Counted from the first letter of the stretch, positions 9,098 to 18,368 are shown. The stretch is DNA of 42,372 bases from Nitrospirota bacterium (GCA_013388435.1 JACAFE010000018.1:77390-119761), one strand, 5' to 3'. Made by a program: numbers and translations. Notes: generated by a model not told the origin, from the letters alone.

Positions 9098-10108
9098 TTA
9101 TTCCCAGACACCTTCTATTTTATAGCCGCATTTCGGGCATGTGTCTTTCAATAATCTATTTTCTATAATACTAAAACCAACACGTTTTATAAGCATTTCT
9201 TTACAACCAGGACAATATGTATTTTCACCACCCTCACCCGGAACATTGCCCTCATAAACATATTTAAGACCGGTTTCAAACCCAATTTCTCTTGCCCTTC
9301 TTAGTGTTGAAACAGGAGTTCTTGGTTTATCCATAAGTTTATATGTAGGATAAAATTGAGTCACATGCCATGGTATTGATGGATTCACAGAATAAATAAA
9401 TTCAGCAATATTATGTATATCCTCTTCAGAATCGTTTAGTCCGGGAATAATAAGAGTTGTAACCTCTACCCATACACCTAATTCTTTCATAAGCTTTATG
9501 GTTTGTTTTACAGGTTCAGCTCTTGCTCCGCATATGTTTTTGTAAAATTCGTCATTTCCTTTAAGGTCAATATTATTGCCATGAAGGTAAGGAGCGATTT
9601 CCCTTACAGCTTCAGGACCTGTATAACCATTACTTACGAACACATTTTTTAAACCCTTTTGATGAGCAAGTTTTGCGCAGTCATATGCAAACTCAAAATA
9701 AATTGTCGGCTCGGTATAAGTATAAGAAATACTTTTACAGCCGCTTATTACCGCAGAAGCAATTACATCCTCAGGCGTTGCAACCTGCCCCGGAATATCT
9801 CCACCATGTTCCTTTGGATATTGTGAAATTTCAAAATTCTGGCAATGCTTACAGTGAAAATTACATCCTACAGTTGAGATAGAAAATGATGTGGTTGAAG
9901 GCATAAAATGGAATAAAGGTTTTTTCTCTATTGGATCTATATGCATGGCAATAAGTCTGCCATAAACAAGGCTGTATAAAATCCCTTCTCTATTTTGTCT
10001 TACAGCACATATGCCTCTTTTACCTTCTTTGATAATACAGTGATGAGCGCATAAAAAACACCTTACTTTTTTCTCATCAAGTTTCTCATAAAACATTGCC
10101 TCTTTCAT
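9098..10108 (-). CDS. amrS: AmmeMemoRadiSam-system radical SAM enzyme
   Basis: A 336-aa radical SAM protein. The cluster motif CNFHCKHC gives Cys82, Cys86 and Cys89. Before it is a Cys-rich N-terminal segment (Cys17, Cys20, Cys24, Cys34) of the pyruvate-formate-lyase-activase-like type; after it are YTYTEPTIYFEFAYD and SNGYTGPEAVREI, typical of the AmrS family. A zinc-ribbon-like tail has Cys299, Cys302, Cys324 and Cys327. AmrS normally occurs with a Memo protein and an AMMECR1 protein in a tripartite system of unresolved function; neither partner gene is in this window. It is transcribed alone, convergent with rimI. Confidence 0.9.
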   Translation of the reverse strand: MKEAMFYEKLDEKKVRCFLCAHHCIIKEGKRGICAVRQNREGILYSLVYGRLIAMHIDPIEKKPLFHFMPSTTSFSISTVGCNFHCKHCQNFEISQYPKEHGGDIPGQVATPEDVIASAVISGCKSISYTYTEPTIYFEFAYDCAKLAHQKGLKNVFVSNGYTGPEAVREIAPYLHGNNIDLKGNDEFYKNICGARAEPVKQTIKLMKELGVWVEVTTLIIPGLNDSEEDIHNIAEFIYSVNPSIPWHVTQFYPTYKLMDKPRTPVSTLRRAREIGFETGLKYVYEGNVPGEGGENTYCPGCKEMLIKRVGFSIIENRLLKDTCPKCGYKIEGVWE

Positions 10109-10226
10109 GTATGGATTATACCAATATTCAAAACTAACTGCAAATGTGTTTTAAGTATTACTGATATATTTGCTTAGTCTAAAAAATTAATTAAAAATTA
10201 TCCAGGGAAATCTACTAAAACATTAA

Positions 10227-10268
10227 ATTAAAAATGCAGATAAAATATAATTTATTTTTATTTTTAAT
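10227..10268. repeat. AT-rich palindrome sharing a core with 6666-6711 and 12012-12056
   Basis: ATTAAAAAT (10227-10235) pairs with ATTTTTAAT (10260-10268), and AAAATA pairs with TATTTT inside. The core ATGCAGATAAAATATAATTT resembles the other two hairpins. It sits in the 204-bp gap between the divergent genes amrS and 10313, so it is not placed as a terminator; the rest of that gap shows nothing else clear. Confidence 0.45.
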
Positions 10269-10312
10269 GTGTTGCTTTAAATTCAAAAGCTGTGTTATCT
10301 TTTTAAAAAACC

Positions 10313-11962
10313 ATGAGCAATTTAATAACAAAACTTAAATCAAAAAAAGAATTCTTATATATAGCCTCTATATTAATTATTTTAATAACCATTAATTTCA
10401 GGATATTAAACACCTGGTTTATAATAGATGATACTGCAAATATTTTTTGTTCAAGCTTTGATACTATTAATCTTCTTTTTGATAAAGGCACATACCTTTA
10501 TTTCAATCAGCTTTTTTTTACTCCCTTACTTCCTATTTCTTTTAAATTAGACTGGATACTTTTTAAAATGAACCCATTAGGGTATCACTTAATCAATCTT
10601 TTCGTTGCTTTTTTATGCTGCCTCATGTTTTATAAGTTGCAGAGGATTTATTTTACACCTTTTGCTTCATGGATAGGAACTATTGTTATGTCAATTTCTC
10701 TACCAATGTCTTTTGATATAAGCTGGGTTACAAGAAAACATTATTTATGGGGATTTTTTTTCACACTTACAGCTATATATTTTTTCAAAAGCTGGGAAGA
10801 AAATAAAAAGAAATATCTTCTGTTATTTTCTCTTATAACTACACTGATATCTTTTTTATTTAAGGAAGCTTATGCATATTTACCTGCGTTAGTTTTCGTT
10901 ATTTCTGCTGGTTCTATAAGTGATAGAGCTAAGAATTCAACACCCTATTTTCTTATTTTAATAGTATATATTTTCTGGAGAATACATATTCTCGGAGGCA
11001 TTGGTGGATATCCAGGCTCAATAGAAAAATCCTTTGTTTATCTTTTTAATAAACTGTTATATTTACCAGTAAACCTGTCAAAAAACCTTTATGGTTTATC
11101 TTATTTTCCATTTTTATTTTTTATAATATTAGCTTTTCTTGATTATAAATGGCTTATTTTTCTCATTCTGATAATATTTATTGTTATTTCACCCTTTATT
11201 TTTTATCCTGCAGAGGATTTTCTTCTTGCAAACAAAGCATTATCATTTGTAGCAGTTTTCTCTTTTATATTATCTTACATTTCAAATAAATTATTAAAAC
11301 ACAGAAAAATATATCTATTAATTTTTTTTCTTTTTCTAATCCCTGCTTTATTCGGATCCATTTCAAAAATAAGATTAAGCCAAAACGCAGTAATTCAATT
11401 GTCCTCTAACTATAAAAAAGCATCTGATGAAATACTTAAAAATAGCAATGAAAAAATATTAGTAATCGGGAATTATTCCTATTATTTTTCAAATCTTGAA
11501 GACATTTACAAAAAAATGCTTAAAAAAGATTTTCCTTATATTAAGTCTATATCCGATACTGTGGTTTTGCCCTATTTAGATAAAACTGATTTTGATAAGA
11601 TAATATTGACACAAAATCTTAATCTCGAACAGGATATAGCTTTTGAAAGTGATGTAAAAATTCTTACAGGTTCAGAAAGCAAGCAATTTATTTTAGAAAA
11701 CCTTAAAAGTAAAAATTTTTCAAACCCGCCAGATGTTAATTTTACTCCAACATCAGATCATGTAATAATAAATATAAATGATTCAAGAAAGGGGACTTAT
11801 CTAAGGTGCTTATATATGGGCACATATGTAGGTTGTTACCCGATACCCAAAAAATATCTATTCAAATTTAATAAAGTTAAACATATTGATAGAATTGATA
11901 TAATATTTTTATCTGAAAATGGAATACCAAGCAAACCCAGCAGTTTTGTTCTTCAAAAATAA
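10313..11962 (+). CDS. Polytopic membrane protein, GT-C glycosyltransferase-like
   Basis: A 549-aa very hydrophobic protein with about 10-11 transmembrane helices in the first 345 residues and a soluble C-terminal region of about 200 residues. The first outer loop carries an acidic pair, WFIIDDTANIF, where GT-C enzymes have the catalytic Asp/Glu. The overall plan parallels the N-terminal half of the TMTC-like protein at 13555-15759, whose equivalent loop is WAFDDIL. GT-C enzymes transfer sugars from polyprenyl-phosphate carriers on the periplasmic side, so protein or polymer glycosylation is the likely role. No TPRs are present and the C-terminal region is unfamiliar. ATG 10313 lacks a clear ribosome site. 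It converges with the VWA/FGE gene, sharing the terminator at 12012-12056. Confidence 0.6.
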   Translation: MSNLITKLKSKKEFLYIASILIILITINFRILNTWFIIDDTANIFCSSFDTINLLFDKGTYLYFNQLFFTPLLPISFKLDWILFKMNPLGYHLINLFVAFLCCLMFYKLQRIYFTPFASWIGTIVMSISLPMSFDISWVTRKHYLWGFFFTLTAIYFFKSWEENKKKYLLLFSLITTLISFLFKEAYAYLPALVFVISAGSISDRAKNSTPYFLILIVYIFWRIHILGGIGGYPGSIEKSFVYLFNKLLYLPVNLSKNLYGLSYFPFLFFIILAFLDYKWLIFLILIIFIVISPFIFYPAEDFLLANKALSFVAVFSFILSYISNKLLKHRKIYLLIFFLFLIPALFGSISKIRLSQNAVIQLSSNYKKASDEILKNSNEKILVIGNYSYYFSNLEDIYKKMLKKDFPYIKSISDTVVLPYLDKTDFDKIILTQNLNLEQDIAFESDVKILTGSESKQFILENLKSKNFSNPPDVNFTPTSDHVIININDSRKGTYLRCLYMGTYVGCYPIPKKYLFKFNKVKHIDRIDIIFLSENGIPSKPSSFVLQK

Positions 11963-12011
11963 ATAAAATATCATATTTTTAAATTATTATTCTAAAAAGC
12001 ACTTAACCAAG

Positions 12012-12056
12012 AAAAGTGCAGATAACAAAAAAATTTATTTTGCCACCTGCACTTTT
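12012..12056. terminator. Bidirectional terminator hairpin between convergent genes
   Basis: AAAAGTGCAG (12012-12021) pairs perfectly with CTGCACTTTT (12047-12056), with an inner CAAAA/TTTTG stem. A/T runs at both ends let it work for the plus gene ending at 11962 and the minus gene ending at 12135. It shares its core with 6666-6711. Confidence 0.7.
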
Positions 12057-12134
12057 GATTTATTGCAAATTTTTTAGATTTAATAAGAATAAAAAATATA
12101 TATTAACGACTCATAAAAAACATAACACAGAAAA

Positions 12135-13481
12135 TTATCTATTTTCATTCGGTTCAACTGATTTAGCACATCTAAAACCATTATTGCAATATTTCGCATC
12201 TGGATTTTTCGGATAGCGGCTTGTTGTTCGTACTTCATATATATGGCTATCCCAATTTCCACCACGAAGAATTTTCATAAAACCTTTTTCAGGTCCTTGA
12301 GGATTTTTTTCAGGACTTTTGCTGTAATAACTTTCACCATACCAATCAGAAACCCATTCCCATACATTTCCAGACATATCATAAACTCCGTAAGCATTAG
12401 GTTTTCTTAATCCAACAGGATGAGTTTTCATATTAGCGCCTGTATCGTGAATCCAAATATATTCTTCAAGTTTATTCATATCACTTGTGCCAGCCCATTT
12501 GTCATTAGTGCCACCTTTTGCTGCTTTTTCCCATTCTGCTTCAGTAGGAAGCCTTTTGCCAATTTTTTCACAGAATGTTTTTGCTTCTTTCCAGCTGACA
12601 CTATCAACAGGCAAATCGCTACCAAGCCAGAATGAAGGGTTTTCTCCCATTACTTCATAATATTGTTTTTGGGTAACTTCATATTTATCAATATAAAATG
12701 CATCAAGATATACCTTATGTTTTGGGCGTTCAATTGGATCAAAAGTGCGATCATCGGTACCCATGTAAAACTCACCAGCAGGAATCAAAACCATATCATT
12801 ATTAGTTACAGTTTTAGGATAATAGGGCTTATAAGAGTTTATTGATGAAACTAAAGATTCGATTGTGTTTTTAATATCTATAACAGAGTTGATTGCATAG
12901 AGTTGCCCTGATAGAGATTTTACAGCAAAATTATATTTTGGAAATTCTTTTTTGTCAGGGCTTATAAGCACAGTATAAAAGTTAAACCTATAATCATATT
13001 TTTGTCTTACCTCACGTGCTGATTTATATAAATCTTTTTCGCATTTATTGCTGGCATCTGTAATAAGAACAAAATTTACATAATCCTCATTATTATTAAG
13101 AATTTCAGCAGCCTTTTTAAGAGCCAAATCTGTTGAGGCATTACCAGCAGGTTTATAATCAGACATTTTTTGACTAAAGGTCTGTTTTTCCGCTTTTTGT
13201 AAAGGCATAACAATTTCAATATCATCGCATTTGTCTTTTTCCCTATGCCCGTAAAAAGTCAACCCAATTTTTGCTCCAGCTTCGATTTTATCAATTGTAT
13301 TAGCAACAACTTCGCGAGCGATATCTATTTTACTTTTATTGCCGAGCATCTGATTCATACTGTTAGAAAAATCAATAATAAACATAATTGATTTTTCTGA
13401 TGCAAAACCTTGAACAGCAAAACATCCTGAAATAATTACAAAAAATATAGTAGCAGAAATAAAAAGCTTTAAGACCCTCAA
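12135..13481 (-). CDS. Exported von Willebrand A + FGE-fold (SUMF1-like) fusion protein
   Basis: A 448-aa protein starting at TTG 13481, supported by GGAGG 8 nt upstream and by a signal sequence beginning right there. FVIISGC could be a lipobox (Cys20). A VWA domain spans about residues 30-215, with MIDAS residues Asp37, Ser39 and Ser41 in DFSNS, Thr117 and Asp142, so metal-dependent ligand binding is plausible. A formylglycine-generating-enzyme-like domain follows at about 228-440 (MVLIPAGEFYMG, RLPTEAEWEKAA, SGNVWEWVSDWYG, ILRGGNW, GFRCA). The cysteine pair used by true FGEs is absent: GGNWDSHIYEV stands where GGSY-x-C is expected. It is therefore probably a binding or structural module rather than an enzyme. 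It lies between two GT-C-like membrane proteins and probably acts at the cell surface or in the periplasm. Confidence 0.85.
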   Translation of the reverse strand: MRVLKLFISATIFFVIISGCFAVQGFASEKSIMFIIDFSNSMNQMLGNKSKIDIAREVVANTIDKIEAGAKIGLTFYGHREKDKCDDIEIVMPLQKAEKQTFSQKMSDYKPAGNASTDLALKKAAEILNNNEDYVNFVLITDASNKCEKDLYKSAREVRQKYDYRFNFYTVLISPDKKEFPKYNFAVKSLSGQLYAINSVIDIKNTIESLVSSINSYKPYYPKTVTNNDMVLIPAGEFYMGTDDRTFDPIERPKHKVYLDAFYIDKYEVTQKQYYEVMGENPSFWLGSDLPVDSVSWKEAKTFCEKIGKRLPTEAEWEKAAKGGTNDKWAGTSDMNKLEEYIWIHDTGANMKTHPVGLRKPNAYGVYDMSGNVWEWVSDWYGESYYSKSPEKNPQGPEKGFMKILRGGNWDSHIYEVRTTSRYPKNPDAKYCNNGFRCAKSVEPNENR

Positions 13482-13554
13482 TTTTTCTACCTCCTTATGA
13501 ATTTAAGAAAATTTATTATTTAATATTCTAACATATAAACCTCAAACTTATATG

Positions 13555-15759
13555 TTAGTGTGATTGAGAAAGCAATTTAATTGCCATATTTTTTATATTA
13601 TCCGGCACATCTTTAAGTTTTAGTAATTCTTTTAGACAATAGTTTTGTTTCTCTGTATTTCTGTTGATAGAATATCCCCATGCCATGTTAAACAGAATTT
13701 GATAATCACGGGCTTTTAATTCTTTTGCTTTAGCAAATACCATTTGAGCTTCTCTCTCATTACCAGGGGCTAATTTTATAATACCCATAATAAGATAAGG
13801 CTGATACAATGGAGGATTAGCTTCAATCGCCTTTTTTGCATAAGGCAATGCATCTTGAAATTTATTGCCCTGAATCAGCATTAAATAAGCCATATCAGTT
13901 AAAACCATAAAGTTGTAAGGATCGAACATAAGAGCCTTATTTAAATTATCTTTTGCGGAATCAAATTTTCTTTGAGCAATTTCTAATTTAGCAATACCAT
14001 GATAAGCTGCTGATAGAGACGGGGAAATATTTACTGCTGCTTGATAGTAATTATAAGCTTTCAAATATTGGCCTAAGCCACGATAAGATTCTCCTATTAA
14101 TGATAAAATTGTTGCTTTATCAGCCAATTCATATGGAGAAAAAGCAGAGCTTAAAGCAAAATTATAATTCTCTATGGCATTATTATAATCGCGATTTAAG
14201 TTTAACAACATTCCATTCAAAACATAATATTCCTTTGGATATTTATAAAGTTTACCAATTAAATCTTTTATCTTAACAGCTTGTTCTTGTTTTTCAAGAG
14301 AAATATACATGAAACCAAGACGATATAAAACATTTAGTAAAAACCCTGAATATTTTTTATCACTGCAAATTTTCACTGCCTCTTTATAATATTTTTCTGC
14401 ATCTGCAAAATAACCATGAGCGTGACTACTATTACCGAGCGCTATTAAAGGTCTTGGATTATCTCCTGTTTTTTCTAATACATCTTTCCAGAAAACTATC
14501 TTATCATTCCATACAAAATTTCTCTGAAATGTCATACCACCAAAGAATATTAGTATAACAATGAAGACTAATAATTTAGCATATCTAAATTCCAGCCATT
14601 TCCATGAAAATAATATTAATTGCGCAATAATTCCAAAACATAGCCCAGTTAATGGCATATAATTCCTGTGTTCAAAGTATAAATCTAATCCCACTGCTAT
14701 AAAACTTTCCAGAGATATTGAAATAAAATACCAGAGAATTCCAAATGATAAAAATGGATACTTCTTTATCTTAATCACTGAAAATATAATAAGAGATAGT
14801 ACAAACAATATAGCTACAAATGTACTTACAGGTTCAAACATGGTTTTTGATATAGGATAGTTCCAGTAATCAAACACAAGTAATTTAGGCAATGGGAAAA
14901 TAAATAATAAAAGGTATCTGCTTATAACCCTAAACTCTGTTAAAATATGCTGTAATGGAGTCCAATAAACATCAGCAGCAAGCCAGTTCCTATTTTGAAT
15001 TGGTTCATTAATATTTTGGAAAAGACTTATAATTTCTGCTGCGCTTTTAATGACAGGAACAAATAAAGATGCCAATATTAATGCTGCAATACCTATTGAG
15101 CAAATGAACAATAATTTTTTAAGAAAATATTTTTTGTCAAATTTTGAAATAAAAATATAATCATAAAGTAAAATTAATGGAATTGCCAATGTTGCTATTT
15201 CTTTTGAGAGAATTCCAGATATAATACTAAGAGCTGAAATTAAATAAAAGCCAATTTTTTTTGTCATTTCAGTTGCATTATTAGCATAGATGTAAAATAG
15301 CACACTAAGTAGAACAAATAAGGTTGCAAGTGAAGCCATCCTCTGAATAATATAAGATACTGCATTAATATTTAAAGGGTGAACAGCAAACAATAAAGCA
15401 CTAATTAAAGCAATATAAAAAGGGATTTGATTATCTTTTTGAATATTGTCATAATTTTTAATAGTTATAAAGGAAATAAGATAAACCAAATTTGAATTTA
15501 CAATATATATTAAAAGATTCAAAATTCTGAAATTAAATTGGTCATAAGCATTAATTTTTTGATTTATTAAGAATGTTAAATAAGAAATTATTCGTGTTTT
15601 GGATATATTAATAATCTGATCAATTGATGTTCCATAATTAATTAAAATATCATCAAAAGCCCAGATTCCATTTAAAGAATTCGAGTAAACAAGAAATGCT
15701 GAAATGCTTATCAAGAAAACTGCATAAGCATCTTGTTTCATTAAAGAAATATTAGTCAT
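13555..15759 (-). CDS. TMTC-like membrane glycosyltransferase with TPR repeats
   Basis: A 734-aa protein. The N-terminal part (about 1-425) has around 11 transmembrane helices and begins with FLVYSNSLNGIWAFDD, the NSL-x-G-x-x-x-DD pattern of TMTC/GT-C proteins, with the acidic pair in the first outer loop. HPLNINAVSYIIQRM is another family-typical stretch. From about residue 435 to the end run TPR repeats (ARPLIALGNSSHAHGYFADA-type helices, later PSLSAAYHGIAKLEIAQR and ANPPLYQPYLIMGI). Animal TMTC proteins are O-mannosyltransferases; bacterial members are widespread but mostly uncharacterised, so protein glycosylation is inferred. No ribosome site is obvious at ATG 15759. It reads toward the VWA/FGE gene, 73 bp away. 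Confidence 0.78.
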   Translation of the reverse strand: MTNISLMKQDAYAVFLISISAFLVYSNSLNGIWAFDDILINYGTSIDQIINISKTRIISYLTFLINQKINAYDQFNFRILNLLIYIVNSNLVYLISFITIKNYDNIQKDNQIPFYIALISALLFAVHPLNINAVSYIIQRMASLATLFVLLSVLFYIYANNATEMTKKIGFYLISALSIISGILSKEIATLAIPLILLYDYIFISKFDKKYFLKKLLFICSIGIAALILASLFVPVIKSAAEIISLFQNINEPIQNRNWLAADVYWTPLQHILTEFRVISRYLLLFIFPLPKLLVFDYWNYPISKTMFEPVSTFVAILFVLSLIIFSVIKIKKYPFLSFGILWYFISISLESFIAVGLDLYFEHRNYMPLTGLCFGIIAQLILFSWKWLEFRYAKLLVFIVILIFFGGMTFQRNFVWNDKIVFWKDVLEKTGDNPRPLIALGNSSHAHGYFADAEKYYKEAVKICSDKKYSGFLLNVLYRLGFMYISLEKQEQAVKIKDLIGKLYKYPKEYYVLNGMLLNLNRDYNNAIENYNFALSSAFSPYELADKATILSLIGESYRGLGQYLKAYNYYQAAVNISPSLSAAYHGIAKLEIAQRKFDSAKDNLNKALMFDPYNFMVLTDMAYLMLIQGNKFQDALPYAKKAIEANPPLYQPYLIMGIIKLAPGNEREAQMVFAKAKELKARDYQILFNMAWGYSINRNTEKQNYCLKELLKLKDVPDNIKNMAIKLLSQSH

Positions 15760-15796
15760 TATATTAAAAAATTATTTAAAATATTAACCTAATAAA

Positions 15797-15818
15797 ATCC
15801 CCCTTATCAAAGGGGGAT
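15797..15818. repeat. CCCCCTT/AAGGGGG palindrome
   Basis: ATCCCCCTT (15797-15805) pairs with AAGGGGGAT (15810-15818) around a 4-nt loop. A close relative stands at 42181-42200 (TCCCCCTT/AAGGGGGA). This is a common intergenic palindrome type in many bacteria; here it lies in the gap before the TMTC-like gene. Confidence 0.65.
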
Positions 15819-15921
15819 CAAGAGAATTTTTATGGAAAAATAAATTATTTTGCAAAATCTGTATTATTTCAATTCACTCTTTCTGAATTAATATGTTTTA
15901 CATATTTATTATCGCAATTTC

Positions 15922-15951
15922 ATCACTCTCTCATCAAATAAAGAGAGTGAT
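15922..15951 (-). terminator. 10-bp hairpin, possible terminator of the minus-strand lipoprotein gene
   Basis: ATCACTCTCT (15922-15931) pairs with AGAGAGTGAT (15942-15951), 57 nt past the stop at 16009. On the minus strand it lacks a proper T-run, so the terminator call is weak; a processing or stability hairpin is equally possible. Confidence 0.4.
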
Positions 15952-16008
15952 AATTTTATAAACAGAATTGGCTACAAAGAGTAATAAATTAAGTAAATTC
16001 AAATATAG

Positions 16009-16485
16009 CTAATAATTTACAATACCAGCTTCAATTGAATAAAGATAATATTCTTTATACCAATTGTCATATATATAAAGCCATGTTTCTGTTATCTCAG
16101 TTGTTGATTTAGGGACTGAAAATTCCTGTATCCTGAGCTTAACAGTTGGCAATGAATAAGTTATATTTAACGCAACCTTTGCCACATTTCCGTTTATTTT
16201 TATATCCTGAATATTAAAATCATGATATTTTATTTTCCCAAGTTGTCCAAAGAAAGCATACTTATCCGTTTTAGCCCTAAAAAATGGGTCATACAAATTA
16301 TATACTGTTTCATAATCTTCTTTCATAAAAGCAGACCAGAATGCATCAATTCTTTGTTTAAGCAAAGCCTCCTTTACTGGAGAGCCCATGTCATCAGAGA
16401 GATTCTCTTTGATGTTTGAATGTCCTGCACAGGCTGTTAAAACTAATAAAAAAAATATTTGCGTATATATTAATATCTTCCTCAT
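16009..16485 (-). CDS. Predicted lipoprotein of unknown function
   Basis: A 158-aa protein with a clear lipoprotein signal: basic start MRKILIYTQ, hydrophobic stretch and lipobox LTAC, giving a mature N-terminal Cys19. The mature part has an amphipathic helix (IDAFWSAFMKEDYETVYNLY) followed by beta strands (VAKVALNITYSL, TEITETWLYIYDNWYKEYY). This helix-then-curved-sheet order resembles NTF2/SnoaL-like folds; that is a guess from pattern. The start ATG 16485 has GGAGG 6 nt upstream and overlaps the TGA of the BNR gene by 4 nt (ATGA), so the two are translationally coupled and probably work together at the envelope. Confidence 0.8.
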   Translation of the reverse strand: MRKILIYTQIFFLLVLTACAGHSNIKENLSDDMGSPVKEALLKQRIDAFWSAFMKEDYETVYNLYDPFFRAKTDKYAFFGQLGKIKYHDFNIQDIKINGNVAKVALNITYSLPTVKLRIQEFSVPKSTTEITETWLYIYDNWYKEYYLYSIEAGIVNY

Positions 16486-17813
16486 TTTGAACCTCCGGGA
16501 ATAAAATCAAAAAGTATGAGTTCTTCTTTACCAACTTTATCATCTATTGATCTCGGTGAAAGAACATAGTATTTCTCTTTTATTTTTATAATGCTGTTAT
16601 TCATATGCCATAATGCTGTATTGAATCTACCGGGCTCTTCTAATGGTATATCTTTTTCCTGCCAAGTCTTACCACCGTCTTTTGAATACTGCATGTAGAG
16701 ATTACTACGTATATTTCTATAGTCTTCCCAAACCACAACAACCTCGCCATTTTCAGCAGCTTTTACAACAGGATTCATTGCAGTTGTCAAATCATATGGA
16801 TAATGCCTGATAGAAACAATTTTTCCCCATGTTGTGCCATTGTCATTTGATGCAAGCAAATAAACCTTGCTCTTTTCTTTTTCATCCCATTTGCCTCCAA
16901 AAGCAAGATAGATATTCCCCTGAGAATTATAAGAGACCTTTAGAGAACCAACATCAAAGCCTTTAGTTTCATCAAAAGCAATAGTCTTCCATGTTTTCCC
17001 CTCGTCATCTGAATAAGCGCCTTCTATAATTGGAATTCCTTCTCCATAACTGTTAAACCAGAACACATGCAAACGTTTATCAATTTTTATTGGCTCAATG
17101 AAAAGAGTTACAACCCCTATTTCCTTAATTTCCACCGGTTCAGTCCATGTTTTTCCTCTATCCGTTGTTTTTGTAAAAATCATATAATTTTTTTTGTTCT
17201 TTTCTGAATATGAAAAAGAATATGCATTATTTTCATCAACAAGCAAAGTAGGATAAATTGAATGTGCGTAGCCTGAAGTGATATTATAAGGTTTTGTGAA
17301 TGTCTTTCCAAAGTCATTTGAAGCTACAGCATATATGCTGTAATCAGATGTTTCAGTGCGTTTCTCGCTTAGCCATGTAACATATACATCACCTTTAGAA
17401 TTTGCTCCTACCTTAATCCTTGCCAGAGCTTCAGTGGTACTATCATCAAGCAATACAGGATCTGATAGGGTCTTGCCGCCATCATGAGATGCCCTGAGAT
17501 AGAGCTTTTTATTTGTCCCGCTTATTTTTTCTCTCCACACAACATAAATATGTTCACCCTGAACAGTAAATCCAAACCCTCTTGAACTCTGCTCTGCTTC
17601 ATCCTTAAAAATAAGCTCTTTACCAATATTAAGATTTTTTACAATTATCCTTCTTGACATATCATAATAAGCGATCCATATATCACCTTTTTCATCGGTT
17701 GTAATTTCTGCTCCGAAATAACCTTTAACATTTTCAGCAACAAGTTTTTCATCAGCATATGCTGAGACTGCAAGAAAAAGAAAAATCAAAAATGTAGTAA
17801 TAATTTTTCCCAC
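16482..17813 (-). CDS. Exported BNR/Asp-box repeat protein (sialidase-like beta-propeller)
   Basis: A 443-aa protein starting at GTG 17813 (AAGGAG 6 nt upstream) with a signal peptide ending near AVSAYA. At least six Asp-box repeats of the form S-x-D-x-G-x-T-[WF] are visible: SHDGGKT, SNDFGKTF, TTDRGKTW, SDDEGKTW, SNDNGTTW and SKDGGKTW, spaced as in a six-bladed beta-propeller. Sialidases share this fold, but I do not see the catalytic Arg triad in its usual arrangement (no FRIP near the start), so a binding or photosystem-assembly-like propeller role is as likely as glycosidase activity. It is coupled by a 4-nt overlap to the downstream lipoprotein gene. Confidence 0.82.
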   Translation of the reverse strand: MGKIITTFLIFLFLAVSAYADEKLVAENVKGYFGAEITTDEKGDIWIAYYDMSRRIIVKNLNIGKELIFKDEAEQSSRGFGFTVQGEHIYVVWREKISGTNKKLYLRASHDGGKTLSDPVLLDDSTTEALARIKVGANSKGDVYVTWLSEKRTETSDYSIYAVASNDFGKTFTKPYNITSGYAHSIYPTLLVDENNAYSFSYSEKNKKNYMIFTKTTDRGKTWTEPVEIKEIGVVTLFIEPIKIDKRLHVFWFNSYGEGIPIIEGAYSDDEGKTWKTIAFDETKGFDVGSLKVSYNSQGNIYLAFGGKWDEKEKSKVYLLASNDNGTTWGKIVSIRHYPYDLTTAMNPVVKAAENGEVVVVWEDYRNIRSNLYMQYSKDGGKTWQEKDIPLEEPGRFNTALWHMNNSIIKIKEKYYVLSPRSIDDKVGKEELILFDFIPGGSK

Positions 17814-17886
17814 AATAAACTCCTTTCATCTTATTTATTTTCAGTTTAAATATTATACCAGATTTAAATTATCTAAAAACTATATC

Positions 17887-18368
17887 TCATTCAATTACTG
17901 CTTTCCATTCCTTTAGCACAAAATCAGGAACAGCCCATTCAATATCAGTTCTATTTTTGCAATAAACTTTTAGTGTAATCTGTTCGCTGTTTTTATTTTC
18001 TCCTTTAATTTTTGATCAAATTGATATGCAGCCATTCTTGTTTCCTTATGTTGTTTTGTATCCATACTATTTTTAGTTGCGAGAAATTTTGCTTTAAAAT
18101 TTTCGCCATCAATATTAATATCCATATCCTTTTCATCAAAAAACCATAATCCGGACTCGGATATGAAAAAAATAATTGAGGTTATTACTAAACCATCTTT
18201 TCCGTTTGTATTAAATAATTTTATTTCATCCCATGGTTTTATATCAGATTTGACTATACTACTAATTGAAAAATTCTTTTTACCTTCATTCTCCTTTACA
18301 ATTTCAGCAAAAGCAGGAAATGATAATAATAATGATATTAAGATAAATATTAATATTAAATTTTTCAT
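17887..18368 (-). pseudogene. Exported protein gene broken by a 1-nt frameshift
   Basis: The frame from ATG 18368 (AAAGGAGG about 13 nt upstream) encodes a signal peptide (LISLLLSFPAFA) and a mature domain, stopping at 17970 after 132 aa. A -1 frame then reads on with clearly protein-like sequence, KNSEQITLKVYCKNRTDIEW followed by AVPDFVLKEWKAVIE, to a TGA at 17887. The switch falls at the A5 run near 18009-18013, where one more A would give a single protein of about 160 aa. Either a homopolymer sequencing error, a recent mutation or slippage explains this. I do not recognise the family. It lies between the BNR gene and the abundant-looking exported protein, all on the minus strand. Confidence 0.7.

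Noticed and set aside
12135-12270. Variable region of a diversity-generating retroelement in the FGE-like domain
   Set aside because: The C-terminal FGE fold is typical of such targets, but no reverse transcriptase gene or template repeat is present in the window.
16482-17813. True sialidase
   Set aside because: Asp boxes are clear, but I do not see the FRIP arginine motif or the expected catalytic layout, so only the propeller fold is claimed.
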